From Bog-159 sp963707465 (lineage in GTDB: Bacteria > Acidobacteriota > Terriglobia > Bryobacterales > Bryobacteraceae): 64,000 nucleotides of DNA. Location: the NCBI GenBank assembly GCA_963707465.1, contig CAVPQK010000023.1, forward strand, positions 397,858 through 461,857, written 5' to 3'. The notes beneath the pieces are model-generated. The model saw nothing but the letters and a program-made list of their open reading frames with translations, was not told where the DNA came from and made no database searches. A program made the translations under genes and the position numbers. Below, piece by piece: positions 24,972 through 33,657 of the stretch (the stretch's first letter is position 1; each line of letters begins with the position of its first letter).

Positions 24972-27629
24972 ATGAGCTGGCGCAGGTTCTTCAAGCGGCG
25001 TTGGTGGGACGAAGAGCGTGCGCGCGAAATCGCCGCCTATCTCGAAGCCGAAACCGCCGACAACATCGCGCGCGGCATGCCACCCGCCGAAGCTGCCGCG
25101 GCGGCTCGCCGCAAGTTTGGCAATCCTGGATTGGTGCGAGAGGAGATTTACCGCATGAACACCATCGGCTGGCTGGAAAGCTCTTGGCAGGACCTGCGCT
25201 ACGGCGTGCGCACACTGCGCCTGAGTCCCGGATTCACGGCCGTAGCCATCGTCTCGCTGGCGCTGGGGATCGGCGCCAACACCGCGATTTTTCAATTGCT
25301 CGACGCCGTCCGGCTGCGCAGCCTGCCGGTCTACAACCCGCTTGAACTCGCGGAAGTGAAAATCGCGGGCGGCAACCACGGCATGGGCCGCAATCAACAG
25401 TATGGCGAGCTGACCCGCCCCATCTGGCAGGTGCTCCGCGGCCGGCAGCAGGCCTTCTCCGGCGCATTCGCCTGGAGCGTTAACCAGCGCTACATCGGCC
25501 GCGGCAGCGAAATGCGCAGCTTCCGCGCCATGTGGGTGAGCGGCGATTTCTTCCGCGTGCTGGGCGTCCAACCGTTCCGCGGGCGCCTGTTGGAACCGCG
25601 CGATGAGGGCGCTTGCCCCACCTCCGTCGCCGTGGCCAGCTACGCGTATTGGCAAAGCGAATTGGGCGGACGCGACCTGTCCTCCGGCATCAAGCTGTTC
25701 GCAGATAACAGTCTGGTGGATATCGTCGGCATTGCGCCGCCCGAGTTCTTCGGCATGTCGGTCGGCGACAACTTCGACCTCGCCTTTCCGTTCTGCCAGC
25801 CGAAGGACGAGCTGCGCCGCGATATCTTCGAGGTGTCCGTCATGGGCCGGCTCAAGCCAGGCTGGACGATGGCCCGCGCCTCGGCGGAAGCGCAGGCCCT
25901 CAGCCCCGGCATTTTCGAAGCGACCGTTCCGTCCGGCCGCGATTCCCGATCCGTTGAGACCTACAAGCATTTCCGGCTGGCCGTGTATCCGGCTGCGCAA
26001 GGCGTGAGCTGGCTCCGCGAAAGCTACGACCGCTCACTTTGGCTGCTGCTCGGGATCTCCGGCCTGGTATTGTTGATCGCCTGCGCCAACCTCGCCAACC
26101 TCCTGCTCGCGCGCGCTAGCACCCGCGAGCGCGAACTTGCCGTGCGCCTGGCCCTGGGCGCATCGCGCGCCCGCCTGGTGCGGCAGTTGCTCGCCGAAAG
26201 CGCCCTGCTCGCCGCCGCCGGGACCGCCCTGGGTATCGCTCTGGCGCAGTCTTTGAGCGGCGTGCTGGTCTGGGCGATTTCCACCGAGGGTTCGCCCGTC
26301 AATCTGAATACCAACACGGATTGGCGCGTGCTTCTGTTCGCCGCGGCCGTGGCCGTCCTCACCTGCGCCGCTTTCGGCGTCCTGCCCGCGTTGCGCGCCG
26401 CCCAGGCGCAGCCGGTCGCCGCCATGAAAGCCGGCGGCCGTGGCATGACCGCCGGCCGGCAGCGCTTCTCTCTCCAGCGCCTGATGGTTGTCACCCAAAT
26501 CTCCGTGTCCCTGATGCTGCTGGTGGCCGCGCTGCTGTTTGTGCGCAGCTTCCGCAATCTGCTGACGTTCGATCCGGGCATGCGGGAAAGCGGCATTGTG
26601 ACCGGATTCCTGGGTTTCTGGCAGTCCAATCTGCCGCCCCAGCGATGGCTGGAGTTCAAACGCGAACTGCTGGACGAAATTCGCGCCACGCCCGGCGTGC
26701 TCAATGCCGCTACCACTACCAACGCGCCGCTACTGGGAGCGAGTTGGGAACACGGCGTGCACATCGGCGCGCTCGAAGGTAATTCGAAGTTTACCTGGGT
26801 CAGTCCCGGCTATTTCGATACCATGGGCATTCCAGTTGTCCGCGGCCGCGACTTCGGCGACAACGATAACGCCGCCTCCACGCGCGTCGCGGTAGTGAAT
26901 CGTACCTTCGTGCGCAAGTTTCTGGGCGGCGCCGATCCGATCGGGCAGACGTTCCGTTCGATTCAAGAAGCCGACTACCCATCCACGCTATACGAAATCG
27001 TCGGCGTGATCCCGGACACGCAGTACAACGATCTGCGCAGCCAGACTCCCCCGATGACGTTCGCGCCGGCCGCACAACTCCCCGCACCAGGGCCATGGAC
27101 CGGCCTGATGATCCATTCGAACGCACCGCCGGATGCCATCGGCGCGGCCATCAAACGCCGGCTCGCCGCCAAGCATCCCGATGTCATCGTGGAGCTCAGC
27201 GATTTTCAGAAGGACATTCAGAATGGGCTGACGCCCGAGCGTCTGATGGCCATGCTCTCGGGATTCTTCGGCCTGCTGGCCGCCGTGCTGGCTATGCTCG
27301 GATTGTACGGCGTCATCTCGTTTCTGGTGGCGCGGCGGCGCAACGAAATCGGCATTCGCCTGGCGCTGGGCGCGGAACGCGGACAAGTGGTCGCCATGGT
27401 GATGCGGGAGGCCGGCCGGCTGCTGGCCATCGGCGTCGGCACGGGCGCGGCGCTCTCGCTCCTCGCCGGACGCGGCGCGCGCTCGTTTCTTTTTGCGCTG
27501 GAGCCCTACGATCCCCTCACCCTGGTGGCCGCGGCGCTGCTGCTGGCGCTGATCGCGGCCGCCGCCAGTTTCCTCCCCGCGCGCCGCGCATCGAAGCTCG
27601 ACCCCATGGCCGCCCTGCGCGACGAATAG
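24972..27629 (+). CDS. ADOP-family MacB/FtsX-like permease
   Basis: This 885-residue protein starts with a short cytoplasmic domain (EREI-type helix, GMPPAEAAAAARRKFGN) typical of the acidobacterial duplicated orphan permeases. Two halves follow, each with a MacB-type periplasmic domain and FtsX helices: LSPGFTAVAIVSLALGIGA at the first TM helix, then LLIACANLANLLLARA and VARRRNEIGIRLALGAERGQ at the C-terminus. No ATPase gene is next to it, as is usual for these orphans. It may export or sense peptides or drugs. Confidence 0.92.
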   Translation: MSWRRFFKRRWWDEERAREIAAYLEAETADNIARGMPPAEAAAAARRKFGNPGLVREEIYRMNTIGWLESSWQDLRYGVRTLRLSPGFTAVAIVSLALGIGANTAIFQLLDAVRLRSLPVYNPLELAEVKIAGGNHGMGRNQQYGELTRPIWQVLRGRQQAFSGAFAWSVNQRYIGRGSEMRSFRAMWVSGDFFRVLGVQPFRGRLLEPRDEGACPTSVAVASYAYWQSELGGRDLSSGIKLFADNSLVDIVGIAPPEFFGMSVGDNFDLAFPFCQPKDELRRDIFEVSVMGRLKPGWTMARASAEAQALSPGIFEATVPSGRDSRSVETYKHFRLAVYPAAQGVSWLRESYDRSLWLLLGISGLVLLIACANLANLLLARASTRERELAVRLALGASRARLVRQLLAESALLAAAGTALGIALAQSLSGVLVWAISTEGSPVNLNTNTDWRVLLFAAAVAVLTCAAFGVLPALRAAQAQPVAAMKAGGRGMTAGRQRFSLQRLMVVTQISVSLMLLVAALLFVRSFRNLLTFDPGMRESGIVTGFLGFWQSNLPPQRWLEFKRELLDEIRATPGVLNAATTTNAPLLGASWEHGVHIGALEGNSKFTWVSPGYFDTMGIPVVRGRDFGDNDNAASTRVAVVNRTFVRKFLGGADPIGQTFRSIQEADYPSTLYEIVGVIPDTQYNDLRSQTPPMTFAPAAQLPAPGPWTGLMIHSNAPPDAIGAAIKRRLAAKHPDVIVELSDFQKDIQNGLTPERLMAMLSGFFGLLAAVLAMLGLYGVISFLVARRRNEIGIRLALGAERGQVVAMVMREAGRLLAIGVGTGAALSLLAGRGARSFLFALEPYDPLTLVAAALLLALIAAAASFLPARRASKLDPMAALRDE

Positions 27630-27700
27630 CCAGGACAGGTGTCAGGTCTTTTCCGAACGGCCCCCAACATGCTAGCTCGGTCAATGTGGAGAATATGAGT

Positions 27701-28492
27701 ATGCCGACCGGCAATCGCAGATTTTTGGAATGTGCTGTGCTCGCAATTTTTACGGTGTGCGCCGTGAAAGCCGAACCGCAACCCGTTCGACATACCCGTG
27801 GCTTCATCCATGGATTCATCGCGCTGAAGGACGCGCAGGATAAGTTACTGGCCTCCGGGGAAGTCATCCAAACCCAAGCCGGGCCGCGCGTAAACGGCGT
27901 TATGGTCCTGCATTTCAATGACGGTTCCCTGTATCAGGAAACCACGGTGTTCTCGCAGCGGCGATTCTATCATCTGATCAAATACACTCAAATTCAGAAG
28001 GGGCCGTCATTCAAAAGGGATGAGACCCTCTCAGTCGACGTGGCCGCCGGAAATGTGAGTATCAAGTACAGGGATGGGGACGGTCGGGAAAAGACCATTT
28101 CCGAGCACCTGGCTTTGCCGCCGGATCTTGCGAACGGAATACTCCCGACACTGATGGGCGATGTGGATCCCAAAGTCGAAACAACGTTGTCGATGGTCGT
28201 GTCCACGCCAAAGCCGCGTGTGGTGCAGCTTAAGATCGCGGCATCCGGCGAGGATTCGTACTCCATAGCCGGCATAACAGGCAGAGCCACCCACTACGTT
28301 ATCAAGATAGATATCGGCGGTGTCGCTGGTGTGGCTGCTAAGGTTGTTGGAAAACAGCCGCCGCCCATCGACTTCTGGGTCACCAAGGATGCCCCCACCT
28401 TCTTACGATCGGAGGGGCCGCTATACGAAGCCGGGCCAATCTGGCGTATCGAGCTGGCGAGCCCGACCTGGCGAATGGCTGCGAGGACATAG
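27701..28492 (+). CDS. Exported protein of unknown function
   Basis: The protein has about 263 residues. ATG at 27701 is preferred because GGAGA at 27688-27692 has suitable spacing; an in-frame ATG at 27695 is close by. A signal peptide (FLECAVLAIFTVCAVKAEP) precedes a beta-rich domain (for example LHFNDGSLYQETTVFSQRRF), which is reminiscent of lipid-binding barrels, but no family was recognised. No operon partner is apparent; the permease ends 71 bp upstream. Confidence 0.7.
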   Translation: MPTGNRRFLECAVLAIFTVCAVKAEPQPVRHTRGFIHGFIALKDAQDKLLASGEVIQTQAGPRVNGVMVLHFNDGSLYQETTVFSQRRFYHLIKYTQIQKGPSFKRDETLSVDVAAGNVSIKYRDGDGREKTISEHLALPPDLANGILPTLMGDVDPKVETTLSMVVSTPKPRVVQLKIAASGEDSYSIAGITGRATHYVIKIDIGGVAGVAAKVVGKQPPPIDFWVTKDAPTFLRSEGPLYEAGPIWRIELASPTWRMAART

Positions 28493-28551
28493 CGCGGTCT
28501 GCCTGATCGGAACCGCGCGCGCGAAAGCTGGGGTGTTATCCTTCGTTCTGG

Positions 28552-29964
28552 ATGATCTTCAAGCAGTACTATCTAAACTGCCTGGCACACGCGTCGTACC
28601 TTGTTGCCGACGAGGGCGCACGCGTGGCCGCGATAGTCGATCCGCAACGCGACGTGGATCGGTATATCGAAGACGCCCGCCGGCAGGAGCTGGAAATACG
28701 CTACGTGTTCCTGACGCACGCCCACGCCGACTTCATCGCCGGCCACCTGGAACTGCGCGAGCGGGTGGGCGCCGCCATTTACCTGGGTGCGCGGGCAAAA
28801 GCGGAATATCCGTTCACGCCGATGCGCGATGGCGATACCGTGCGCCTGGGCGGTGAAGTCACCTTGCAGGCATTGGAGACGCCGGGACACACGGCGGAGT
28901 CCATCTGCATCGCCGTCTTCGGGTCGCCGGCGGACGCGCCTGCGCCGCCTGAATCCGCGGAGCCTTGGGCTGTGCTCACCGGCGACACGCTGTTTGTGGG
29001 CGACGTGGGCCGCCCAGACCTGCACGCTTCTTTAGGATGGACGCCGGAAGACCTGGCTGCCCTGCTCTACGACTCCCTGCACGGCAAACTGCTGGCGCTG
29101 CCCGATGCCACGCGGGTCTATCCCGCACACGGCGCCGGGTCGCTGTGTGGCAAGGCGCTCGGTGCGGGGAGTTTTTCAACCATCGGCATTCAGCGGCATC
29201 TGAACTATGCGCTGCAACCCATGAGCAAGGACGAGTTCATACGGATGATCGTGGCGGACCAACCCGATGCGCCGTCCTATTTTCCTTATGACGCCGTCTT
29301 GAACACCAAGGAGCGGCCCACTCTCGATCAGGCGCTCGAGAAGTCGATGCTGGCCTTGAGTGTCGACGCGGTGTTGCAGCTTCAAAGCGAAGGGGCCCAG
29401 CTTCTGGATGTGCGGGATGCAGCCTTTTACGAGGCGGCGCACCTGGCGGGGAGTCTGAATATCGGGCTGGGCGGGCAATACGCCACCTGGGCCGGCACGA
29501 TGCTGGACCGGGAGCACCCCATCGTGGTGATCGCCGAGCCCGGGCGCGAATACGAGGCCGTCATGCGGCTGGGCCGCATCGGTTTCGATCGCGTGGCGGG
29601 GTACCTCGCGGATGGTATGCTGGCGCTGGCCGGCCGGCCCGATCTGGTGGCCGGGACCGAGCGCGTCAACCCGGAGGTACTGGCGGAGGAGTTGCAGAAA
29701 ACCGCGCCACCGTTCGTGCTCGACGTGCGCGCGCCGCGAGAGTGCGGTCAAAACCGGATCGCCGGCAGCGTGAATATCCCGTTGAACCATCTGCGGGCGC
29801 GGATGGCCGAGGTCCCGCGGGACCGCCGCGTGGTGGTTCACTGCGCCGGCGGTTACCGCTCCGCGATCGCCGCCAGTCTGTTAGAGCACGCCGGTTTTAA
29901 AGACCTGGCAGACTTGGCCGGCGGCATTCAGGGCTGGGTTGCCGCAGAGCACACACGAGTTTAG
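28552..29964 (+). CDS. MBL-fold hydrolase fused to two rhodanese domains
   Basis: This 470-residue protein has an N-terminal metallo-beta-lactamase domain with THAHADFIAGH (H56, H58, D60), LETPGHTAE, TGDTLFVGDVGR and YPAHGAG, the persulfide dioxygenase-like set. Rhodanese 1 (VLQLQSEGAQLLDVRD) has no active-site cysteine (IAEPGRE). Rhodanese 2 keeps it in VVHCAGGYRS. Such fusions oxidise glutathione or protein persulfides to sulfite and transfer sulfane sulfur. The neighbouring cysteine synthase gene starts 12 bp downstream, consistent with a sulfide-handling operon. Confidence 0.88.
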   Translation: MIFKQYYLNCLAHASYLVADEGARVAAIVDPQRDVDRYIEDARRQELEIRYVFLTHAHADFIAGHLELRERVGAAIYLGARAKAEYPFTPMRDGDTVRLGGEVTLQALETPGHTAESICIAVFGSPADAPAPPESAEPWAVLTGDTLFVGDVGRPDLHASLGWTPEDLAALLYDSLHGKLLALPDATRVYPAHGAGSLCGKALGAGSFSTIGIQRHLNYALQPMSKDEFIRMIVADQPDAPSYFPYDAVLNTKERPTLDQALEKSMLALSVDAVLQLQSEGAQLLDVRDAAFYEAAHLAGSLNIGLGGQYATWAGTMLDREHPIVVIAEPGREYEAVMRLGRIGFDRVAGYLADGMLALAGRPDLVAGTERVNPEVLAEELQKTAPPFVLDVRAPRECGQNRIAGSVNIPLNHLRARMAEVPRDRRVVVHCAGGYRSAIAASLLEHAGFKDLADLAGGIQGWVAAEHTRV

Positions 29965-29976
29965 AAAGAGCACAGC

Positions 29977-30945
29977 ATGTCGAATATTTATCAAGATAAT
30001 TCTTTGAGCATCGGCCGGACGCCCTTGGTGCAGCTCAACCGCCTGGCGGCTGGACTGAAAGCCACCGTGCTGGCGAAAATCGAAGGACGGAATCCATCGT
30101 ATTCGGTCAAATGCCGCATCGGGGCATCCATGATCTGGGACGCCGAAAAGAGAGGCGTTCTGAAGCCTGGTATTGAAATCGTGGAGCCCACCAGCGGGAA
30201 CACCGGGATTGCGCTGGCGTTCGTGGCTGCGTCGCGGGGCTACGCGTTGACGCTCACCATGCCTGAAACCATGTCCATTGAGCGCCGCCGCGTGCTGGCG
30301 GCTTTCGGCGCCAAGCTGGTTCTCACACCTGGCCCCGGAGGGATGTCCGGCGCGGTGCGAAGGGCGGTCGAGATTGCCGAGTCGGACCCGCAGCACTACT
30401 TTCTGCCGCAACAGTTTGAGAATCCGGCCAACCCCGCCATCCACGAGCGGACTACTGGCCCGGAGATCTGGGACGATACCGATGGCGGTATCGACGTGCT
30501 GGTCTCGGGGGTCGGCACGGGTGGAACCATCACCGGCGTCTCCCGGTTTATTAAGAAGACCAAGGGCAAGGCCATCTTGTCGGTAGCCGTGGAACCTGCC
30601 GCCAGTCCGGTGTTGACGCAGCAGCGGGCGGGCCTGCCGCTCCAGCCGGCGCCCCACAAAATCCAGGGCATCGGTGCTGGCTTTGTGCCCAAGATACTCG
30701 ATCTGTCGCTGGTGGACAGAGTCGAACGGGTCAGCAACGAGGAAGCCATCGAATTCGGACGCCGGCTGGCGCTGGAGGAGGGCATCCTGTCGGGCATTTC
30801 CTGCGGAGCGGCCGCGGCGGTTGCCATCCGCCTGGCGAAGGACGAAGAATTTGCCGGCAAGACCATCGTGACCATCCTGCCCGATTCCGGCGAGCGGTAT
30901 CTCTCCACGGCGCTGTTTGAGAATTTGACCGCGGCGGGGGCCTAG
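29977..30945 (+). CDS. cysK: Cysteine synthase A
   Basis: This 322-residue protein has the full OASS-A signature. RTPLVQLNRL at the N-terminus, PLP lysine K45 in NPSYSVKCRIG, SGNTGIAL for substrate, GVGTGGTITGV for the cofactor phosphate and a C-terminal ILPDSGERYLS are all present. It converts O-acetylserine and sulfide to cysteine in the cytoplasm. It follows the MBL-rhodanese gene closely, so sulfide detoxification and assimilation may be coupled. A serine acetyltransferase relic lies immediately downstream. Confidence 0.93.
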   Translation: MSNIYQDNSLSIGRTPLVQLNRLAAGLKATVLAKIEGRNPSYSVKCRIGASMIWDAEKRGVLKPGIEIVEPTSGNTGIALAFVAASRGYALTLTMPETMSIERRRVLAAFGAKLVLTPGPGGMSGAVRRAVEIAESDPQHYFLPQQFENPANPAIHERTTGPEIWDDTDGGIDVLVSGVGTGGTITGVSRFIKKTKGKAILSVAVEPAASPVLTQQRAGLPLQPAPHKIQGIGAGFVPKILDLSLVDRVERVSNEEAIEFGRRLALEEGILSGISCGAAAAVAIRLAKDEEFAGKTIVTILPDSGERYLSTALFENLTAAGA

Positions 30946-30958
30946 CTCTTAGACACCG

Positions 30959-31018
30959 GTGATCGGTGAATCGTTCTTCATCGATCATGGCCCAGGCGTG
31001 GCGATTGGAGAGACGGCC
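30959..31018 (+). pseudogene. Serine O-acetyltransferase (cysE) relic
   Basis: Twenty in-frame codons read VIGESFFIDHGPGVAIGETA, matching the hexapeptide-repeat active-site segment of CysE (FIDHGTGVVIGETA type), with the catalytic His-Asp region. No other part of the enzyme is visible. It sits 13 bp after cysK, where the partner gene of the cysteine synthase complex is often found. Confidence 0.6.
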
Positions 31019-31095
31019 TGCAATCAGAGTCGTTGGCCAGTATCCCGAGCTACTCATTCACAACGGCAGCCCGGAGTCGCTAGGCGTCTTCATGG

Positions 31096-31416
31096 GTGAA
31101 ATTCTATATCGAAATGCAGGACGCCACGCTGGACCTTTACGAATTCTGGAACCTGCGGCCCAGCTTCGCGCTGGAAGGGGTCAAAACCGGCAAGCTGGAT
31201 CAGTGGACCACCGGCTTTCGCTGGATAGGAGCGCTGCCGCATAGCTTCGATTACCGCACGGAGATGGCTTACCAGCTCGGCACGCTTTCGGTGGACAAGA
31301 TTCGCGCCTGGATGGGCCACTGGGTGCTCGGCTATACCTTCCAGAACGCGCCTATCAGGCCGCGGCTGTTCCTCGAATACGGCTACGGCTCAGGGAAAAT
31401 CGACGCGGCGTGCTGA
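31096..31416 (+). pseudogene. Outer-membrane export porin fragment (alginate-export type)
   Basis: About 106 codons read LDLYEFWNLRPSFALEG, MAYQLGTLSVDKIRAWMGHW and VLGYTFQNAPIRPRLFLEYGYGS, then stop. The alternating aromatic pattern matches the C-terminal strands of alginate-export-like porins, but both ends of the barrel are missing. It is a relic. The rest of the 650-bp gap between cysK and the mutase holds only the cysE relic and short non-coding DNA. Confidence 0.55.
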
Positions 31417-31596
31417 AGTGACGACACGACATCTCGCCCATGCACATAGAAATCTCGCCGACCCCAGTCCTCGAGGCGGAGGGTCAGGCGGCGTCCATAC
31501 AGCGCTGTCAACGGATGCTCGGTCCTGAGAAGCTCAGGGCCCGATGCTCTCCGCTGCCGAATGATCGACGATGGAGTTCGCTAAGATGATAATGAC

Positions 31597-33189
31597 ATGG
31601 CTGTTGCGGAGAAGCAGTACACCACCATCAGCGGGACGCCCATCGACCCGCTTTACGGGCCGGAACAGTTGGCGGATTTCGACGCGCGGCGCGATCTGGC
31701 GGCTCCGGGCGAGTTCCCTTACACGCGCGGCATCCACGAAACGATGTACCGGGAGCGGCTGTGGACCATGCGCCAGTTCTCCGGATTCGCCACGCCGGAG
31801 GAAACCAATCGCCGCTATCACTATCTGCTGCAACAGGGCCAGACCGGCCTTTCGGTGGCCTTCGACCTGCCGACCCTGATGGGTTACGACGCCGACCATG
31901 CGCTGTCCGAAGGTGAAGTGGGAAAATGCGGCGCCTCCATCTCGTCGCTCGAAGACATGGAGATTCTGTTTCGCGGCATCCCGCTGGGGGATGTGAGCGT
32001 CTCCATGACCATCAACTCGCCGGCCGCGGTGCTGTGGGCCATGTACCTGGCGGTGGCAGAGCAGCAGGGCGTGGATTGGAACGCGGTCTCGGGCACGCTG
32101 CAGAACGACATCCTGAAAGAATACATCGCGCAGAAGGAATACATTTTTCCGCCGCGGCCGTCCATGCGCCTGGTTACCGACACCATCGAATTCGGGGCGC
32201 GGCACACGCCCCGGTTCAATCCGATTTCGATCAGCGGATACCACATCCGCGAGGCCGGATCGACCGCGGCGCAGGAACTCGCGTTCACCCTGCGGGATGG
32301 CATGGAATACGTGGAGTGGACGCTGGAGCGCGGCATGCAGGTGGACGAATTCGCCCCGCGGCTCAGTTTCTTCTTCAACGCGCACAGTGATTTTTTCGAG
32401 GAAATCGCCAAATACCGCGCGGCGCGCAAGCTGTGGGCGTACGCCATGCGCGACCGCTTTGGCGCGAAGGAAGAGCGCAGCCTGAAGCTACGCTTTCACT
32501 CGCAGACGGCGGGATGCTCGCTCACGTGGCAGCAGCCCTACAACAACGTGGTGCGCACGGCCATTCAGGCGCTCGCTGCGGTCCTGGGAGGCACGCAGTC
32601 GCTCCACACGAATTCGCTCGATGAAGCTTACGCGCTGCCCAGCGAGCAGGCGGTGACGATTGCCCTGCGCACGCAGCAGATTCTGGGCTACGAGAGCGGC
32701 GTGACGAATACGCCAGACCCGCTGGGCGGCAGCTATTTCGTGGAGCGGCTCACCCTGGACATGGAGCAGGCCGCTGGGGATTACATCCGGCGCATCGACG
32801 AGATGGGCGGGATGATCGCGGCCATCGAGAAAGGGTTCCCGCAGAGCGAGATCTCGAATGCCAGCTACCGGTATCAGCGCGAGGTGGAGGCAAAGGAGAA
32901 ACTGGTCGTCGGGGTGAACTCCTTTCAGTCGGAAGACCAGCCCATCGAACTGCTGCAGATCGACCAGGCCGCGGAGGGGCACCAGGTAAAGAAGCTGGCG
33001 GCGCTACGCGCGCGGCGCGATAATGCGCGCGTGCGGAAGGCGCTGGACGCGCTGCGGCGCGCGGCGGGGGGCACCGAGAATACCATGCCGTACATCCTGG
33101 ATGCGGTGCGCGCGTACGCCACGCTGGGCGAGATCTGCGACGCCTTGCGCGAAGTGTTTGGCTCGTATCAGGAGACCGCGCACATTTAG
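31597..33189 (+). CDS. B12-dependent acyl-CoA mutase, large subunit (isobutyryl-CoA mutase-like)
   Basis: This 530-residue protein is the catalytic TIM-barrel subunit, lacking the B12-binding domain, which is encoded next. TMRQFSGF, LSVAFDLPTLMG, PLGDVSVSMTIN, ISISGYHIREAGS and the AVLGGTQSLHTNS block define the mutase family. The residues that separate methylmalonyl-CoA mutase (Tyr/Arg) from isobutyryl-CoA mutase (Phe/Gln) are Phe61 and Gln179 here, and the residue that is Asp in 2-hydroxyisobutyryl-CoA mutase is Ala88. This favours isobutyryl-CoA/n-butyryl-CoA isomerisation rather than methylmalonyl-CoA, though biochemistry would be needed. TAG abuts the ATG of the small subunit. Confidence 0.9.
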   Translation: MAVAEKQYTTISGTPIDPLYGPEQLADFDARRDLAAPGEFPYTRGIHETMYRERLWTMRQFSGFATPEETNRRYHYLLQQGQTGLSVAFDLPTLMGYDADHALSEGEVGKCGASISSLEDMEILFRGIPLGDVSVSMTINSPAAVLWAMYLAVAEQQGVDWNAVSGTLQNDILKEYIAQKEYIFPPRPSMRLVTDTIEFGARHTPRFNPISISGYHIREAGSTAAQELAFTLRDGMEYVEWTLERGMQVDEFAPRLSFFFNAHSDFFEEIAKYRAARKLWAYAMRDRFGAKEERSLKLRFHSQTAGCSLTWQQPYNNVVRTAIQALAAVLGGTQSLHTNSLDEAYALPSEQAVTIALRTQQILGYESGVTNTPDPLGGSYFVERLTLDMEQAAGDYIRRIDEMGGMIAAIEKGFPQSEISNASYRYQREVEAKEKLVVGVNSFQSEDQPIELLQIDQAAEGHQVKKLAALRARRDNARVRKALDALRRAAGGTENTMPYILDAVRAYATLGEICDALREVFGSYQETAHI

Positions 33190-33597
33190 ATGAGCCCACC
33201 GATTCGAGTGCCGATTCGGGTGCTGGTCGCCAAGCCGGGACTGGACGGCCACGATCGCGGCGCCAAAGTGATCGCGCGGGCGCTGCGGGACGCCGGCATG
33301 GAGGTGATTTATACCGGCCTGCGGCAAACGCCCGAGATGATCGTGAACGCGGCGCTGCAGGAAGACGTGCAGGTGATCGGCCTCTCGATACTTTCCGGAG
33401 CGCACAACGCCATCGTGCCGCGGGTGATGGATCTGCTGCGCGAGAAGGACATGTCGGACGTGAAGGTCATCGTGGGCGGTATCGTTCCCGACCTGGACGC
33501 GGAAGCCCTCAAGCGGCAGGGAGTGGCGGCGGTGTTTCAACCGGGCGCGTCGCTGGAGAGGATCGTGGATTTCATCCGGCAGTCGGTCGCGCGCTAA
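33190..33597 (+). CDS. B12-binding small subunit of acyl-CoA mutase
   Basis: This 135-residue protein is a complete cobalamin-binding domain with DGHDRGAKVIARALRD (the DxHxxG motif, H21 the lower cobalt ligand), a SILSGAHN segment and the GG of VIVGGIVPDLD. Its ATG directly follows the stop of the large subunit, so the two are made together as a heteromeric mutase needing adenosylcobalamin. A hairpin repeat follows immediately. Confidence 0.92.
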   Translation: MSPPIRVPIRVLVAKPGLDGHDRGAKVIARALRDAGMEVIYTGLRQTPEMIVNAALQEDVQVIGLSILSGAHNAIVPRVMDLLREKDMSDVKVIVGGIVPDLDAEALKRQGVAAVFQPGASLERIVDFIRQSVAR

Positions 33598-33603
33598 TAT
33601 TTT

Positions 33604-33643
33604 GGGGGGCGGGCAATCTTGCCCGCAGCCGGCTTTCAGCCGG
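33604..33643. terminator. Hairpin repeat between convergent genes
   Basis: GCGGGCAA/TTGCCCGC with a two-base loop is followed by AGCCGGCT-type palindromes, the same order as at 914-950. It lies between the mutase small subunit and the MFS gene, which point at each other, so it may end transcription from both sides. Confidence 0.65.
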
Positions 33644-33657
33644 CTCTTCAACTACGT

